Below, in pieces: positions 8,391-17,296 of a stretch of DNA of 20,408 nucleotides. The DNA lies in contig JAITLE010000051.1 in the NCBI GenBank assembly GCA_031278075.1, positions 1-20,408 on the forward strand, in the 5' to 3' direction. The first letter of the stretch is position 1; every line of letters begins with the position of its first letter. The position numbers were made by a program, and so were the translations under genes. Source of the DNA: Bifidobacteriaceae bacterium. GTDB lineage: Bacteria > Actinomycetota > Actinomycetes > Actinomycetales > WQXJ01. The notes below the pieces were generated by a model. That model ran no database searches, was not told the origin of the DNA, and saw nothing but the letters and a program-made list of their open reading frames with translations.

Positions 8391-9480
8391 GCGCCACCAC
8401 CCGGTTCAGCAACAGGTCGAAGGCCGCAGACTGCGCCAGTTGCTCAACCACCTGCGGCTCAGTCAGGCCGTTGAACCTGCCGGAGCCACCCACCTCCGGC
8501 ACGTCCCGCATATCGAGCTTGGCCGAAGCGGTCGAACTGAACTTGTTGTAGAAAAGTCCCTGAACCGTCCACGACCGGCCTGAAGGGTCGTTGGCGGCCC
8601 TCAGATCTAGCGCCTCGACCGCGCGGGCAACCTTGTGGTTCGTCAGCGGCCGGCCATCGGTCACCACCACGGACACCGCCGCCCGGGCCAGGGCCTCGGC
8701 GTGCGGGCCAGTCCAAGCGAACGGGACGTCGAGCACCACATACCCAAAGTCCGCGCCCTCGGTGGCGGCCTGGTAGAGGCGACCCAACTCGTCGTTGTCC
8801 AACTCCATGAGATCAGCCGCCGTCCGGGCGCTGGCGTAGTAGTGAAGTCCCGAGGCGTCATCGCGGGCGGCGCTGGCGGTCATCGCCATGCGCATATTGG
8901 CGTTGCGGGACTTGGCCGCGAAAACCACGTCGGTGATGGTGGCCGTGGCCCTCCCGGTGGACAACTCGCCAACCGACGCGAAAGGCGTCAAGTCGAGGTA
9001 CAAAACCCGCGAGGGCACGGCGCGCGCCAGCCGACGGCCGAAGGCCAACGCGACCGTCGTGGTGCCGACCCCGCCCTGGGGGGAGGTAAACGCGATCACC
9101 AACGACTCGCCCTCACGCACCGCAGTGGGCATACCGGTCCCCGCCACCTCAGAAAACAGCCGGGCGAGTTGGTTGTAGATGCCGTCGACGGCCAGGTAAC
9201 GGCAGACGGCGGGGGCGCCGTCGACCGTTGGCTGGTCCACGTCCACCAACACGCCAACCGCCACGTTGTCCGGCACTTGGCCCACTTCCCCGAGCCGATC
9301 GCGGTCTACCAGCAGCACGCCAGGGCGCCCGCGGCGCGCCCAAGCCAGCGCCTGTTCACCCGATGAGAGCAGGGCTAGCGCGATGTCGTCCGGGTAAAAG
9401 TCCAGCAAGACGTCGCTGAGCGCCTCCGCCTCCGTGGAATTGCGCTCGAGCACCCCAACATTGATCCGGTTGGCTCTCAT
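8383..9480 (-). CDS. cpaE: CpaE/TadZ-like ParA-fold localisation protein
   Basis: A 365-residue protein with an N-terminal receiver-like alpha/beta domain (about 5-115, with VLLVDRDRLGE) and a ParA/MinD-type domain (about 125-330). The P-loop reads SPQGGVGTTT (133-142), so the usual Walker A lysine is replaced by Thr, as is common in CpaE/TadZ proteins. A Walker B-like YVVLDVPF lies further on. CpaE/TadZ proteins position Tad machines at poles or other sites and recruit the ATPase. I start at the ATG at 9480 because it overlaps the phosphatase stop (TGATG) and GGAAAGGGG lies ten bases upstream. An ATG at 9501 would place the ribosome site inside the gene. The stop overlaps cpaF by 8 nt. Confidence 0.87.
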   Translation of the reverse strand: MRANRINVGVLERNSTEAEALSDVLLDFYPDDIALALLSSGEQALAWARRGRPGVLLVDRDRLGEVGQVPDNVAVGVLVDVDQPTVDGAPAVCRYLAVDGIYNQLARLFSEVAGTGMPTAVREGESLVIAFTSPQGGVGTTTVALAFGRRLARAVPSRVLYLDLTPFASVGELSTGRATATITDVVFAAKSRNANMRMAMTASAARDDASGLHYYASARTAADLMELDNDELGRLYQAATEGADFGYVVLDVPFAWTGPHAEALARAAVSVVVTDGRPLTNHKVARAVEALDLRAANDPSGRSWTVQGLFYNKFSSTASAKLDMRDVPEVGGSGRFNGLTEPQVVEQLAQSAAFDLLLNRVVAHV

Positions 9481-10286
9481 CAGGTCATCGCCCCTTTCCA
9501 TGGCGCCGCTGGCTCTAACGGGTTGGTGCCACCCTGCGGCGAATTCTCAACTAGCACCGCTGAAATATCGTCCGTCTCGCCGCGCAGCCGATTCATCTCG
9601 ATCAACTGGCCGATCTGATTGGCCGAGGCGCACCCCTGCGCCAAGACCTGCCAAATCTCCCGGTCAGAGACGAAATGACGCATGCCGTCCGTGCAGACCA
9701 AGTACTTCGCGCCGGGCGGGGCGGGACCAGCGTAAAAGTCCGGCTTCACCGAAGACCCCGCGCCCAGACATTGCAGCAGAACATGCTGGCGAGAATCGGT
9801 CCTGGCGACGGCCTCATTCAACAGTCCCCGGCGCACCTCCTGGGCCACCAATGAATGATCCTCCGTCAGCAGCCTGATGTCATCGGTGACCTCGTAACAG
9901 CGCGTGTCGCCCACGTTCATGACGTGATAGCGACCCGTTGTCAGCAGCAGCGCGGTGACGGTCGAGCCGAGCCTGAGGCGGCGCTCGTTGGAGTAATCCA
10001 GGAGCGCCCGGTGAGTCTGGTCCACAACCGCCGCCCACTCCCGCCACAGCTGGCTCGGTTCGCCACCGGCGAGGGCCGCCCGCAGGTCTGTGCGCCTGAG
10101 CCAGTTGGCGAATTGCTCCACCACCGTGGCACTGGCGAGTTCGCCGTGATCCATGCCGCCCATGCCGTCAGCCACCACCGCGAACACCAGGCGGCCCAGT
10201 TCCGGGCCGTGCAGAAGCTCTGCCAGCACGCTGTCCTGGTTGGTCGCGGTGTGCGTGCCGGCGGATGAGTCGGCGAAGACGATCAT
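9480..10286 (-). CDS. PP2C-family protein Ser/Thr phosphatase
   Basis: A 268-residue metal-dependent phosphatase that removes phosphate from Ser/Thr; no signal peptide or membrane helix, so cytoplasmic. Motifs in order are TNQDS (Asp18), VVADGMGGMDHGELAS (Asp40, Gly41), GSTVTALLL (107-115), VGDTRCYEV (125-133), LTEDHSLVAQEV (140-151), CTDGM (Asp200) and TDDISAVLV (Asp239/Asp240). All metal-binding Asp residues are present. The Arg usually found just before NQD is absent (Ala14-Thr15). It overlaps the giant surface-protein gene by ATGA and the cpaE-like gene by TGATG. With a kinase three genes upstream, it likely reverses phosphorylation of the membrane components of this machine. Confidence 0.93.
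   Translation of the reverse strand: MIVFADSSAGTHTATNQDSVLAELLHGPELGRLVFAVVADGMGGMDHGELASATVVEQFANWLRRTDLRAALAGGEPSQLWREWAAVVDQTHRALLDYSNERRLRLGSTVTALLLTTGRYHVMNVGDTRCYEVTDDIRLLTEDHSLVAQEVRRGLLNEAVARTDSRQHVLLQCLGAGSSVKPDFYAGPAPPGAKYLVCTDGMRHFVSDREIWQVLAQGCASANQIGQLIEMNRLRGETDDISAVLVENSPQGGTNPLEPAAPWKGAMT
9491..9499 (-). promoter_or_regulatory. Ribosome binding site deciding the cpaE-like start
   Basis: GGAAAGGGG lies ten bases before the ATG at 9480 and inside the last codons of the phosphatase gene. It supports the start at 9480 rather than the in-frame ATG at 9501. Confidence 0.55.
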
Positions 10287-13200
10287 GCCACCCGCCTGCC
10301 TCGGTGCTCATCGTCCTCATCGCGGCGCCGGCGCCGCCACAGGAGAATCAGCCAGAACCCGCCGAAGATCGCTATGGCCGCGCCGAACACCGATCCCAGG
10401 AACAGCGGCCTGTTGTTGAACCAGACCGCCCAGCGGTTGTTAGTCACCAGTACGTCCCCGAACTCGCGGACCGACTCACGCCCAGACTTGTCCCGGGCGT
10501 GGAACACCACCGACTGCGGGCTGAAGGCGCTCGGCACCGTCACCTGCCATTGGTCCTCGCCCAAGCCGGTCACCTCGGCGCTCTGGCCGTTGACCTCGAC
10601 CCAAACGGAATCAATGTTGTCCTCGAAGAAGTCTGTGACCTCGAAACGCACCGGCATCTCAGCCACCTGGTAACGACCGCCCTGCTCAAGGTCCGCGACG
10701 GCGATTGCCGGCGGTGTCTTGTCAATGCGGAAGGTGATGGCGGCGCCCTCGGCGCAGCCATCGATCAGGCGGTCCCAACGCGCCGCCGTGCATTCGATCA
10801 ACGCCGCGTCAACCGCTCCATCACGCGGCACGTCGTTCTGATTGACGTTCCCCACTTCGTCTTTGGTCCACAGCCGGACCTCATAGGTGCCCTCTTCCTC
10901 GAACTGCGCGGCTGGGATCGAGTAGGTGGCCTTGTTCCAACCGTGTTCCACGCCGGTGGCGACCTGGAACACCGAATCGTCGAGAATGCGGGTGTCTTGA
11001 CCGTTGCGGATGACCTTGACCTCGCGTTCCACCAGCGGGCTGACGTTGAACTCGGTGATCGCCACCGCGTTCGGCTCCTGCAGCGGGTTGACGGCGCGAA
11101 TCAAGGCCTGGGTCGGCGAGTCGAACAAGTAAACCGACCCGAATCTGTTGACCATGAAGACCGCGTCTTGCTTTTCCTCCTGCCCGGCGTTGTCACGAGC
11201 GGTGACGGCCAGCCGGTAGATTCCGTCATGTGCGCGCAGCGCTGGCAGGGCGTCAAAGCTGAAGGACGTGCCGCTGTCGATCCGTGCCTTGACCGGCTCA
11301 CCGATGGCCCGGTAGCGCTCATCCACGGGCGTCAACTCGACCGTGACGGCCGCCTTATCCGCCTCACCCAAGTGGATGTTGTCGGTGACCTCCACCACCG
11401 GCGCGATCACCGCGTCGACCCCGAAGGCGGCGCCATCGGTCAGAGGCTCGCCGCCAGCCGTCTGCAGTAGCTTGATCTGCGGCTTTGCCTGGTCCACGTA
11501 GAACTCCTGGCGACCCAGCGCGGAGCCGTCGTTGCCGGCCTTGTCCGCCACGGTGGCCGCGAAAGCGAAGCGGCCGTCGCTGGCGAACCGCAATGACGCG
11601 GAGTGGGTGTCGCCGTCAGAACGCCAATCGCTCAGCGTCCAGCTGAAACCGGCCACCTCGCCCTGAGCGCCGTCTGCCAAGGCCGAGGTCTCCGTCAGCA
11701 CCACGCGACTCGGGTCGAAGTTGTGCTCTTGCACACTCACCGTGGCCGTGCGGGCTTGGGCGTAGAAGTTCGAGTTCACCGCCGCGTTGTTGTCGTAGCT
11801 GATGGAGATGGCGGGAGGCGTCTTGTCCAGCGTCCAGTCCGGCAGTCGCAGCGGCTTGGCCAGCGAGTGGCCGGCAAGGTCCGTCACATAGGTGACCTCA
11901 GCGCTCGCCAGGTAGTCGGCGTCCCGCGTGTAGCTGATGGTGGCGCGATAGGTCCAGTCCTCGCGTTGGCCTGTCTGGGCCCAGCCCGATGCCGCGCCGC
12001 CAGTGGCGATTTTCGCGCCCGATGCCGTGAAGTTGCGATCGCGCACAAGGATCGTCGCCTGCCTGTCAGCCCGGTAGTGGGTCGGATTAGCGGAGTCCGG
12101 GGTGGCGCCGTTCCAGTTGACGCTGAGCACCACTGGCGCGGTCTTGTCCACCGACAGGCGAGCCCTCTTGTCCAGCGTCCCAGCGCCCGTCCCGGTGTCC
12201 GCGCTGGCGAAGGTGAAATGGCCGGCCCGGTCCTTGACCCACCAGGTCAGAACTATCCCGTTGGAGTCATCCGAGACCGTGAAGGCATAGCTGGCGGCGG
12301 TCACCGCGCCGGCGTCAGCGACATCTCCGTGAACACTGTTCCAACCGCTCAGATCCGGCGAGCAGGGCCGCGATTGGGGCGCCAATTCGGTTATGTACGA
12401 GCAACCGACCTCGGCCACGCCCGCGTATGTGTCGCTGACCCCCATGGTCAAAGTCACGTCGCGGGAGAACAGAGGCAGACCGGAGGCGTCGGTTCCAACC
12501 TTGGATTGCGAGACAACCCCGATGTCTGAACTGATGTGGGACTCCAAGGCGTGCTGTGAGTGCGTTTCCAACACCAGCATGCCAGCGGCGAAGAATTCGC
12601 CAGCTTGGTTGCCGACGTGGTCGGTGACCCTGGCGGAGACGGCGCCCTTGAAGTCATGCGTCAGCACAAAGCTAGCCTTACCCGCCTCCACGGCGGCGGT
12701 GGCGAACAAAGTCCCCTGGGATTCGCCCGCGCCCAGATCGAGCAGATAAAGCGCGACTTGCCGCGCCCCTGCGCCCTGAGCCGACTGTTCGCCCGGGTCT
12801 GAGACACCCACCGTTATGACCATTTCTTCACTGGCGAAGTGCTGATAGCCGGCGTCGGTCCCCGGCCGCTGACCCAGAATCACGGCTGTCGCCGGGTCGG
12901 CGGCGTTCTGGTCGGGCTGGAAAGTGATCGACTCGACCACTGGCGCGTTCCGGTCGACGAACACGGAAAGCGCCCCTGAGCCTTGGTTGCCGGCCCGGTC
13001 CACGGCATCGACCTCGATACGGCACTCACCATCCGCCGCGCAATGAGTCGCCGTCAACTGGTCAATGTCCTCACCGCTATTCCTCAACCGGTCCACCCAC
13101 TGACCGGCGGCGTAACCGGAATCATAGGTGAAGCCACCAGCGGAAGGCGCCAAGACGGCATCGGCCGCCGAGCCGATCCGGACCTGGTACTCCCGCAGCC

Positions 13201-16200
13201 CCGCCTGCGGCGGGCTGTCGAGGCAGCCGGTGTCTCCGCCTCTGCGAAGGCAGTCCGCGATATCGGCGTCAAAGCCGATCTGATCGGTTCTGGCGTACCA
13301 ATCGCGGCCGGCAACCGTGTCACGCCAAACCGGTCCCCCGGCTTCGACAATGACCTCCGGATCCAGCGACTCGACCTCAAGCCGCCGATCCAGCAACCGT
13401 TCAGAGCAGTTGCCGTAGACGTCGCAGGCGGTGGCTGACAACTGACCGCTCAGCGACACGCCGTCGTCGACAGCCTGGGCAGGGATGCTCCGGAAAGTGA
13501 CCTCCCAGACCCCATCTGCCTCGTTCCAGCGGACAGAGCAGACGTTCTCATCCGGCGCTTCCAGGAGGCAGGCCGCCGTGACGACGGCGGGCAATCCTGG
13601 ACGCCCGGGGTAAGTCAGCCTGGCCGCGCCGTGGGAGGCGTCGGCGTCCCCCGGGTCGAGGTCCAAGCCGCCCTGAACCGGGTCCGTGATCATGCCCACA
13701 TAGGCATCTTGCAGGGCCACCACCACATCGATGGGAACGTTGCAGTACTGCGAGTCCTCGGTGGTCTGGCCGCCGTCGCACGGCGACTCGGCGCCAGCCC
13801 AGAACTCCCCACTGATCACCGGCCCGTCCCAGTCGCGATAGAACGCCAACGGCGCCGAAGCCTCCGAGACGTTCCCAACATTGTCGACCGCGTAAAAGAC
13901 CACGTCGAAACTGCCCGCGTCCGTCTCGTCTGTCGCTATATCACAAGTGAACTCGCCGTCCGACCCGACGCAGGACCCCAGCTCACCGAGCGCGTCCTGA
14001 GTCGCCGCCAAGGACTCGGCCACGACACGGTCCGCCGTCGGCAAGCCGCCGGCGGTCTTGGCCCAGACCAACCCGCGCACCCCGGAGCCGTCATCCTGGG
14101 CGCCCAAACCAGAGACCCGCCAAGAAGACGTACCGGCGCCGGCGTCCATCGTTGGCGCGGAAGTCGCGCCCGGCAAACCGGACAGCGAGGGGGCACGGCT
14201 GTCCAAGTAGACCGAGCGCGCGCCCGAGCCTTGGTTGCCGGCCCGGTCCACGGCCTCAATCTCGATGCGGCACTCACCGTCCGCCGCGCAATTATCCGCC
14301 GTCAACTGGTCGATGTCCTCACCGCTATTCCTCAACCGGTCCACCCACTGACCGCCGGCGTAACCGGAATCATAGGTGAAGCCACCAGCGAAAGGCGCCA
14401 AGACGGCATCGTCCGCCGAACCGATCCGGACCTTGTACTGCTTCAATCCCGACTGGAGGGGGTCGTCCTCGCAGAGCGACCCGTCGCCGACATCCAGGCA
14501 GTCCGCGATCGAGGCGTCGAAGCCGACTTGGCCCAGGCTGGCGTACCAGTCCTTGTCCAAGTCCGGGTCGTGCCAGTCCGGAGTCTCAGCAGTGACATCC
14601 ACCACCGGTCTCAAGGACTCCACCTGCAGACGCTTGGTCAATGTCTGCTCACCCCTGTTCCCGTAAATGTCCCAAGCCGTGACCGTCAACTGCCCGCTGA
14701 GAGAGATGCCGTCCACGACTGCCTGGGATGGCACGGACTTGAAGACCACTTGCCACGAGCCCGTAGAGGCGTCGCTGTTGACTTCGCAGACGTCAGGGTC
14801 CGGGTCGTCTATCACGCAGGCTGGCGTGGTCTTGGCGGCCTGGCCGGCAGTACCCGGATAGGTCAGCACGACCGAGCCCAGCCCGTCGCCGGCAGTCAGA
14901 CCCGTGGTGTCGACCAGCTTGCCGCCTTGCACTGTACCGGTGCTCAACCCAATGTAAACGTCTTGCACGATCACGGCCACATCGACCGGCTCGTTGCAGT
15001 AATGCGTGCCCCCCGCTTGCTCGCCATCACAGGTACCGCCATCGGGAGCCGAAAACGCGTCCATGATCACCGGGCCGAACCAGTCGTAGTAAAAAGTCAT
15101 TCGAGCCGGCGCCCCTTCCGGCGTGCCCCCGCCAGTTGCGTCCGACACATTGTCCGAATTGTCGACCGCGTAAAAGACCACGTCGAAACTGTCCGAGCCG
15201 GCCTCGCGTGTCGCTATATCACAAGTGAAAGTGCCACCCGTGGCGGCCGCGCAGGACCCCAGCTCGGCGTCCGGATCTACGGGCGTCACCGCCAGCTGGC
15301 CCGCCTGCGCAATCACCCTTGCCCGGTCCTGGGCGTCCAGAACCGGGTCTGAGCGTTTGAACCAGACCACGCCACGCACGCCCGACCATTCGTCGGTGGC
15401 CGTCAGCCCGGTGACCCTCCAAGACGACAGGTGCGTGTCGGCGTCCATGACCGGTTTGAGGCTCTTCTGGGGGACATCCGTCAGCAGCGGCGCGCTGCCC
15501 GGGCCGGAATCGTCCACCAGTTTGACACGGCTGTTGCTCGCGAAGTCCAACTGGGTGATGGACACGGTGCCGTCGTTGCTGACTGTCCTCACAAAGACCT
15601 CGCCAATCTCGATGCCGCGGGCAGGTGTCGCCTGATCGCCGTAGGGGCCGTGGAGACCCGTGCTGAGCTGTCCGGTGTGCGTCGAGCCCTGGACCAGAGC
15701 GAATTCCAAGTCCGGGATGATCTGGCTGGCCCAGTACTCCCAAACCGGATCCTCGCCCGAGTTGTTGACTTGAACTTTGACGATCTCACCAACGGTGTCG
15801 CCAGCCGATTGAACGCATAGCGCAAACGCCCCAGCCGGGTCGTCCCTGCACAGCAGTTGGAGCCGGTTGTTCGTTGACAGCAGGCGATCCGCCGGCACAG
15901 ACACACGCGTGGTGGGCATAGCCGCAGTGATGCTCACAGAGGCGCTGCCCGCAGGGACTGTGGTTGTCAGTTCGAAGGCGCCGTTGTCCGGATTTGTCGA
16001 ATCTGCTGCGACCAGATCTTGCGCCTGGCCAAAGACATCGACTGAGCGGAGATAGTAGCCGACGTTCGGGGTGATCGTGAAGCCCAGCTCCTCGCCGCTG
16101 GGGACCCAGCAACGGTGCTTATAGGTGGCCTGGGCTTCCTCGCAAAAGCCGTCGACTCCAGCGCCCAGGGTGGTCTTGATCGTGTAGCTACCTAAGTGGA

Positions 16201-17296
16201 GACCCATGTTCACCCACACGAACTCAGCGACCACGATCTTGAAGTCCTCTTCCAACTCCCACCGCGTGATGGTGCGCGTTCCGCCGTTATTCGACACGTT
16301 CTGCGTGAAATAGACGCCGGAGACGGACCCATCGCCGATCTCGAGGGCCGAGACGTACTCCCCGCCCAAGGTCTTGGAGATTGTCTGACCAGGTGCGGAT
16401 CGCGGGCTGATCGCCGGTGGCGAACTGGTGAACGCCGCCGCCGGGCAGTAATACACGTCCGTGGGGTCAGCGCCATCGTCATTCTGAGGCGAGGCATAGC
16501 AGCGGTTTGTCCCTGTCAACGCGAAACCGGCGATCGTCAGGCCCTGTGGCGACGGCCCAACAATCTGAGCGTTATCGTCTTCGGGCTCGGCGGTCGTTGC
16601 GGCAAGGGTGACATCGTTCTTGACCAGCCTGGCGTCGGTCCAAGTGTGCTCTGTGGGGCTGGGGGCAGACGCCAGGCTTTGCGCGGACCCGCCCACCTGG
16701 AAGCTCTTGATGTAAGACCCCGCGGCGGCGATGGCGGTCAAAGACAAAGCCGGGAATGCGGCCGTCCACTCCACACTCCCGTTCAGGGACTGGTCCCCCG
16801 ACGCGAAGCAGGTCGCGTCGCAGCCTTCGTAGCTGGCCGTCCACTGGCCGCCGCCGACCGACAAAGCAGAGTCGAGGCTGTACTCGAAGGCGGAGGCTAA
16901 TTCAAAGTCAGCGGTGCGCAGCGTCAGGCCATCGTCGTATCCTGCGATGGCGTCTGCCAGATCCTCATAACCGACCAGACCTGTGACAGTGTATGACCAG
17001 GCGGCGCCCTCAGGATCAAAGTCATCGACTTGGCCGCTGGCGAGGTAGGCCCCGGCGTCCTCGTCCCAGTCGACATCCAATTCGTTGACCGCCCCAGACG
17101 AGTCCACCACCGCCACAACCGGCGGGCTGGCCGGATCGTTGACAATGGGCCTGGACCCGCTCGACTGGATCCGTATCGCAACCTCGACTGGGGTACCGTC
17201 CGCCGAGGCCTGCGGCGAGTTCGTCATCGGCACCAACGCCGCGCCGCCCAGCGCCGCGGCCATTCCAAGGGCAAGCCAACGCCTGTGTGTTCTCAC
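10283..17296 (-). CDS. Giant secreted, membrane-anchored Ig-like repeat protein
   Basis: A 2337-residue protein. A signal peptide (about 1-32, RRWLALGMAAALGGAALVP, ending ASA) is followed by about 580 residues I do not recognise, a tandem duplication (617-1049 and 1050 to about 1460), then Ig-like modules marked by DKTAPVV (near 1715), DKTPPAI (near 1823), DQAKPQI (near 1935) and DKTPPAI (near 2193). It ends in one membrane helix (about 2297-2320) and the basic tail RRRRRDEDDEHRGRRVA. It should face outward, anchored by its C-terminus; there is no LPXTG. The start is GTG at 17296 with AAGGAG five bases upstream and a GTGA overlap with the previous gene. The open frame extends 78 codons further upstream, but those codons overlap that gene. 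It is probably an adhesin, scaffold or substrate-binding part of the pilus machine; function is inferred. Confidence 0.85.
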   Translation of the reverse strand: MRTHRRWLALGMAAALGGAALVPMTNSPQASADGTPVEVAIRIQSSGSRPIVNDPASPPVVAVVDSSGAVNELDVDWDEDAGAYLASGQVDDFDPEGAAWSYTVTGLVGYEDLADAIAGYDDGLTLRTADFELASAFEYSLDSALSVGGGQWTASYEGCDATCFASGDQSLNGSVEWTAAFPALSLTAIAAAGSYIKSFQVGGSAQSLASAPSPTEHTWTDARLVKNDVTLAATTAEPEDDNAQIVGPSPQGLTIAGFALTGTNRCYASPQNDDGADPTDVYYCPAAAFTSSPPAISPRSAPGQTISKTLGGEYVSALEIGDGSVSGVYFTQNVSNNGGTRTITRWELEEDFKIVVAEFVWVNMGLHLGSYTIKTTLGAGVDGFCEEAQATYKHRCWVPSGEELGFTITPNVGYYLRSVDVFGQAQDLVAADSTNPDNGAFELTTTVPAGSASVSITAAMPTTRVSVPADRLLSTNNRLQLLCRDDPAGAFALCVQSAGDTVGEIVKVQVNNSGEDPVWEYWASQIIPDLEFALVQGSTHTGQLSTGLHGPYGDQATPARGIEIGEVFVRTVSNDGTVSITQLDFASNSRVKLVDDSGPGSAPLLTDVPQKSLKPVMDADTHLSSWRVTGLTATDEWSGVRGVVWFKRSDPVLDAQDRARVIAQAGQLAVTPVDPDAELGSCAAATGGTFTCDIATREAGSDSFDVVFYAVDNSDNVSDATGGGTPEGAPARMTFYYDWFGPVIMDAFSAPDGGTCDGEQAGGTHYCNEPVDVAVIVQDVYIGLSTGTVQGGKLVDTTGLTAGDGLGSVVLTYPGTAGQAAKTTPACVIDDPDPDVCEVNSDASTGSWQVVFKSVPSQAVVDGISLSGQLTVTAWDIYGNRGEQTLTKRLQVESLRPVVDVTAETPDWHDPDLDKDWYASLGQVGFDASIADCLDVGDGSLCEDDPLQSGLKQYKVRIGSADDAVLAPFAGGFTYDSGYAGGQWVDRLRNSGEDIDQLTADNCAADGECRIEIEAVDRAGNQGSGARSVYLDSRAPSLSGLPGATSAPTMDAGAGTSSWRVSGLGAQDDGSGVRGLVWAKTAGGLPTADRVVAESLAATQDALGELGSCVGSDGEFTCDIATDETDAGSFDVVFYAVDNVGNVSEASAPLAFYRDWDGPVISGEFWAGAESPCDGGQTTEDSQYCNVPIDVVVALQDAYVGMITDPVQGGLDLDPGDADASHGAARLTYPGRPGLPAVVTAACLLEAPDENVCSVRWNEADGVWEVTFRSIPAQAVDDGVSLSGQLSATACDVYGNCSERLLDRRLEVESLDPEVIVEAGGPVWRDTVAGRDWYARTDQIGFDADIADCLRRGGDTGCLDSPPQAGLREYQVRIGSAADAVLAPSAGGFTYDSGYAAGQWVDRLRNSGEDIDQLTATHCAADGECRIEVDAVDRAGNQGSGALSVFVDRNAPVVESITFQPDQNAADPATAVILGQRPGTDAGYQHFASEEMVITVGVSDPGEQSAQGAGARQVALYLLDLGAGESQGTLFATAAVEAGKASFVLTHDFKGAVSARVTDHVGNQAGEFFAAGMLVLETHSQHALESHISSDIGVVSQSKVGTDASGLPLFSRDVTLTMGVSDTYAGVAEVGCSYITELAPQSRPCSPDLSGWNSVHGDVADAGAVTAASYAFTVSDDSNGIVLTWWVKDRAGHFTFASADTGTGAGTLDKRARLSVDKTAPVVLSVNWNGATPDSANPTHYRADRQATILVRDRNFTASGAKIATGGAASGWAQTGQREDWTYRATISYTRDADYLASAEVTYVTDLAGHSLAKPLRLPDWTLDKTPPAISISYDNNAAVNSNFYAQARTATVSVQEHNFDPSRVVLTETSALADGAQGEVAGFSWTLSDWRSDGDTHSASLRFASDGRFAFAATVADKAGNDGSALGRQEFYVDQAKPQIKLLQTAGGEPLTDGAAFGVDAVIAPVVEVTDNIHLGEADKAAVTVELTPVDERYRAIGEPVKARIDSGTSFSFDALPALRAHDGIYRLAVTARDNAGQEEKQDAVFMVNRFGSVYLFDSPTQALIRAVNPLQEPNAVAITEFNVSPLVEREVKVIRNGQDTRILDDSVFQVATGVEHGWNKATYSIPAAQFEEEGTYEVRLWTKDEVGNVNQNDVPRDGAVDAALIECTAARWDRLIDGCAEGAAITFRIDKTPPAIAVADLEQGGRYQVAEMPVRFEVTDFFEDNIDSVWVEVNGQSAEVTGLGEDQWQVTVPSAFSPQSVVFHARDKSGRESVREFGDVLVTNNRWAVWFNNRPLFLGSVFGAAIAIFGGFWLILLWRRRRRDEDDEHRGRRVA
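12917..14149 (-). repeat. Intragenic tandem repeat unit B of the giant surface protein
   Basis: This encodes about residues 1050-1460. It matches unit A module by module: SSWRV, GVRG.VW, FDVVFYAVDN, YCN.P.DV, SGQL..TA, IADCL, VRIGSA, GGFTYDSGYA and DRAGNQGSGA occur in the same order. Unit B carries one more Cys pair than unit A. Confidence 0.85.
14150..15448 (-). repeat. Intragenic tandem repeat unit A of the giant surface protein
   Basis: This encodes about residues 617-1049. It is slightly longer than unit B because of small insertions such as GGGTPEGAPAR. The 3' parts of the two units (14228-14438 against 12980-13190) differ at only 14 of 211 positions by my count, offset by 1248 nt (416 codons). 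Confidence 0.85.

Noticed and set aside
10283..10440. Cell-wall sorting signal at the C-terminus of the giant protein
   Set aside because: There is a membrane helix and a basic tail but no LPXTG-like motif, so sortase anchoring is not supported.
13631..15352. Long open frame on the plus strand opposite the giant gene (573 codons), and others such as 10265-11470 and 18567-19844
   Set aside because: These mirror the codon bias of the minus-strand genes. Their translations are Arg/His/Val-rich without domains, and the minus-strand genes have clear motifs and junctions.
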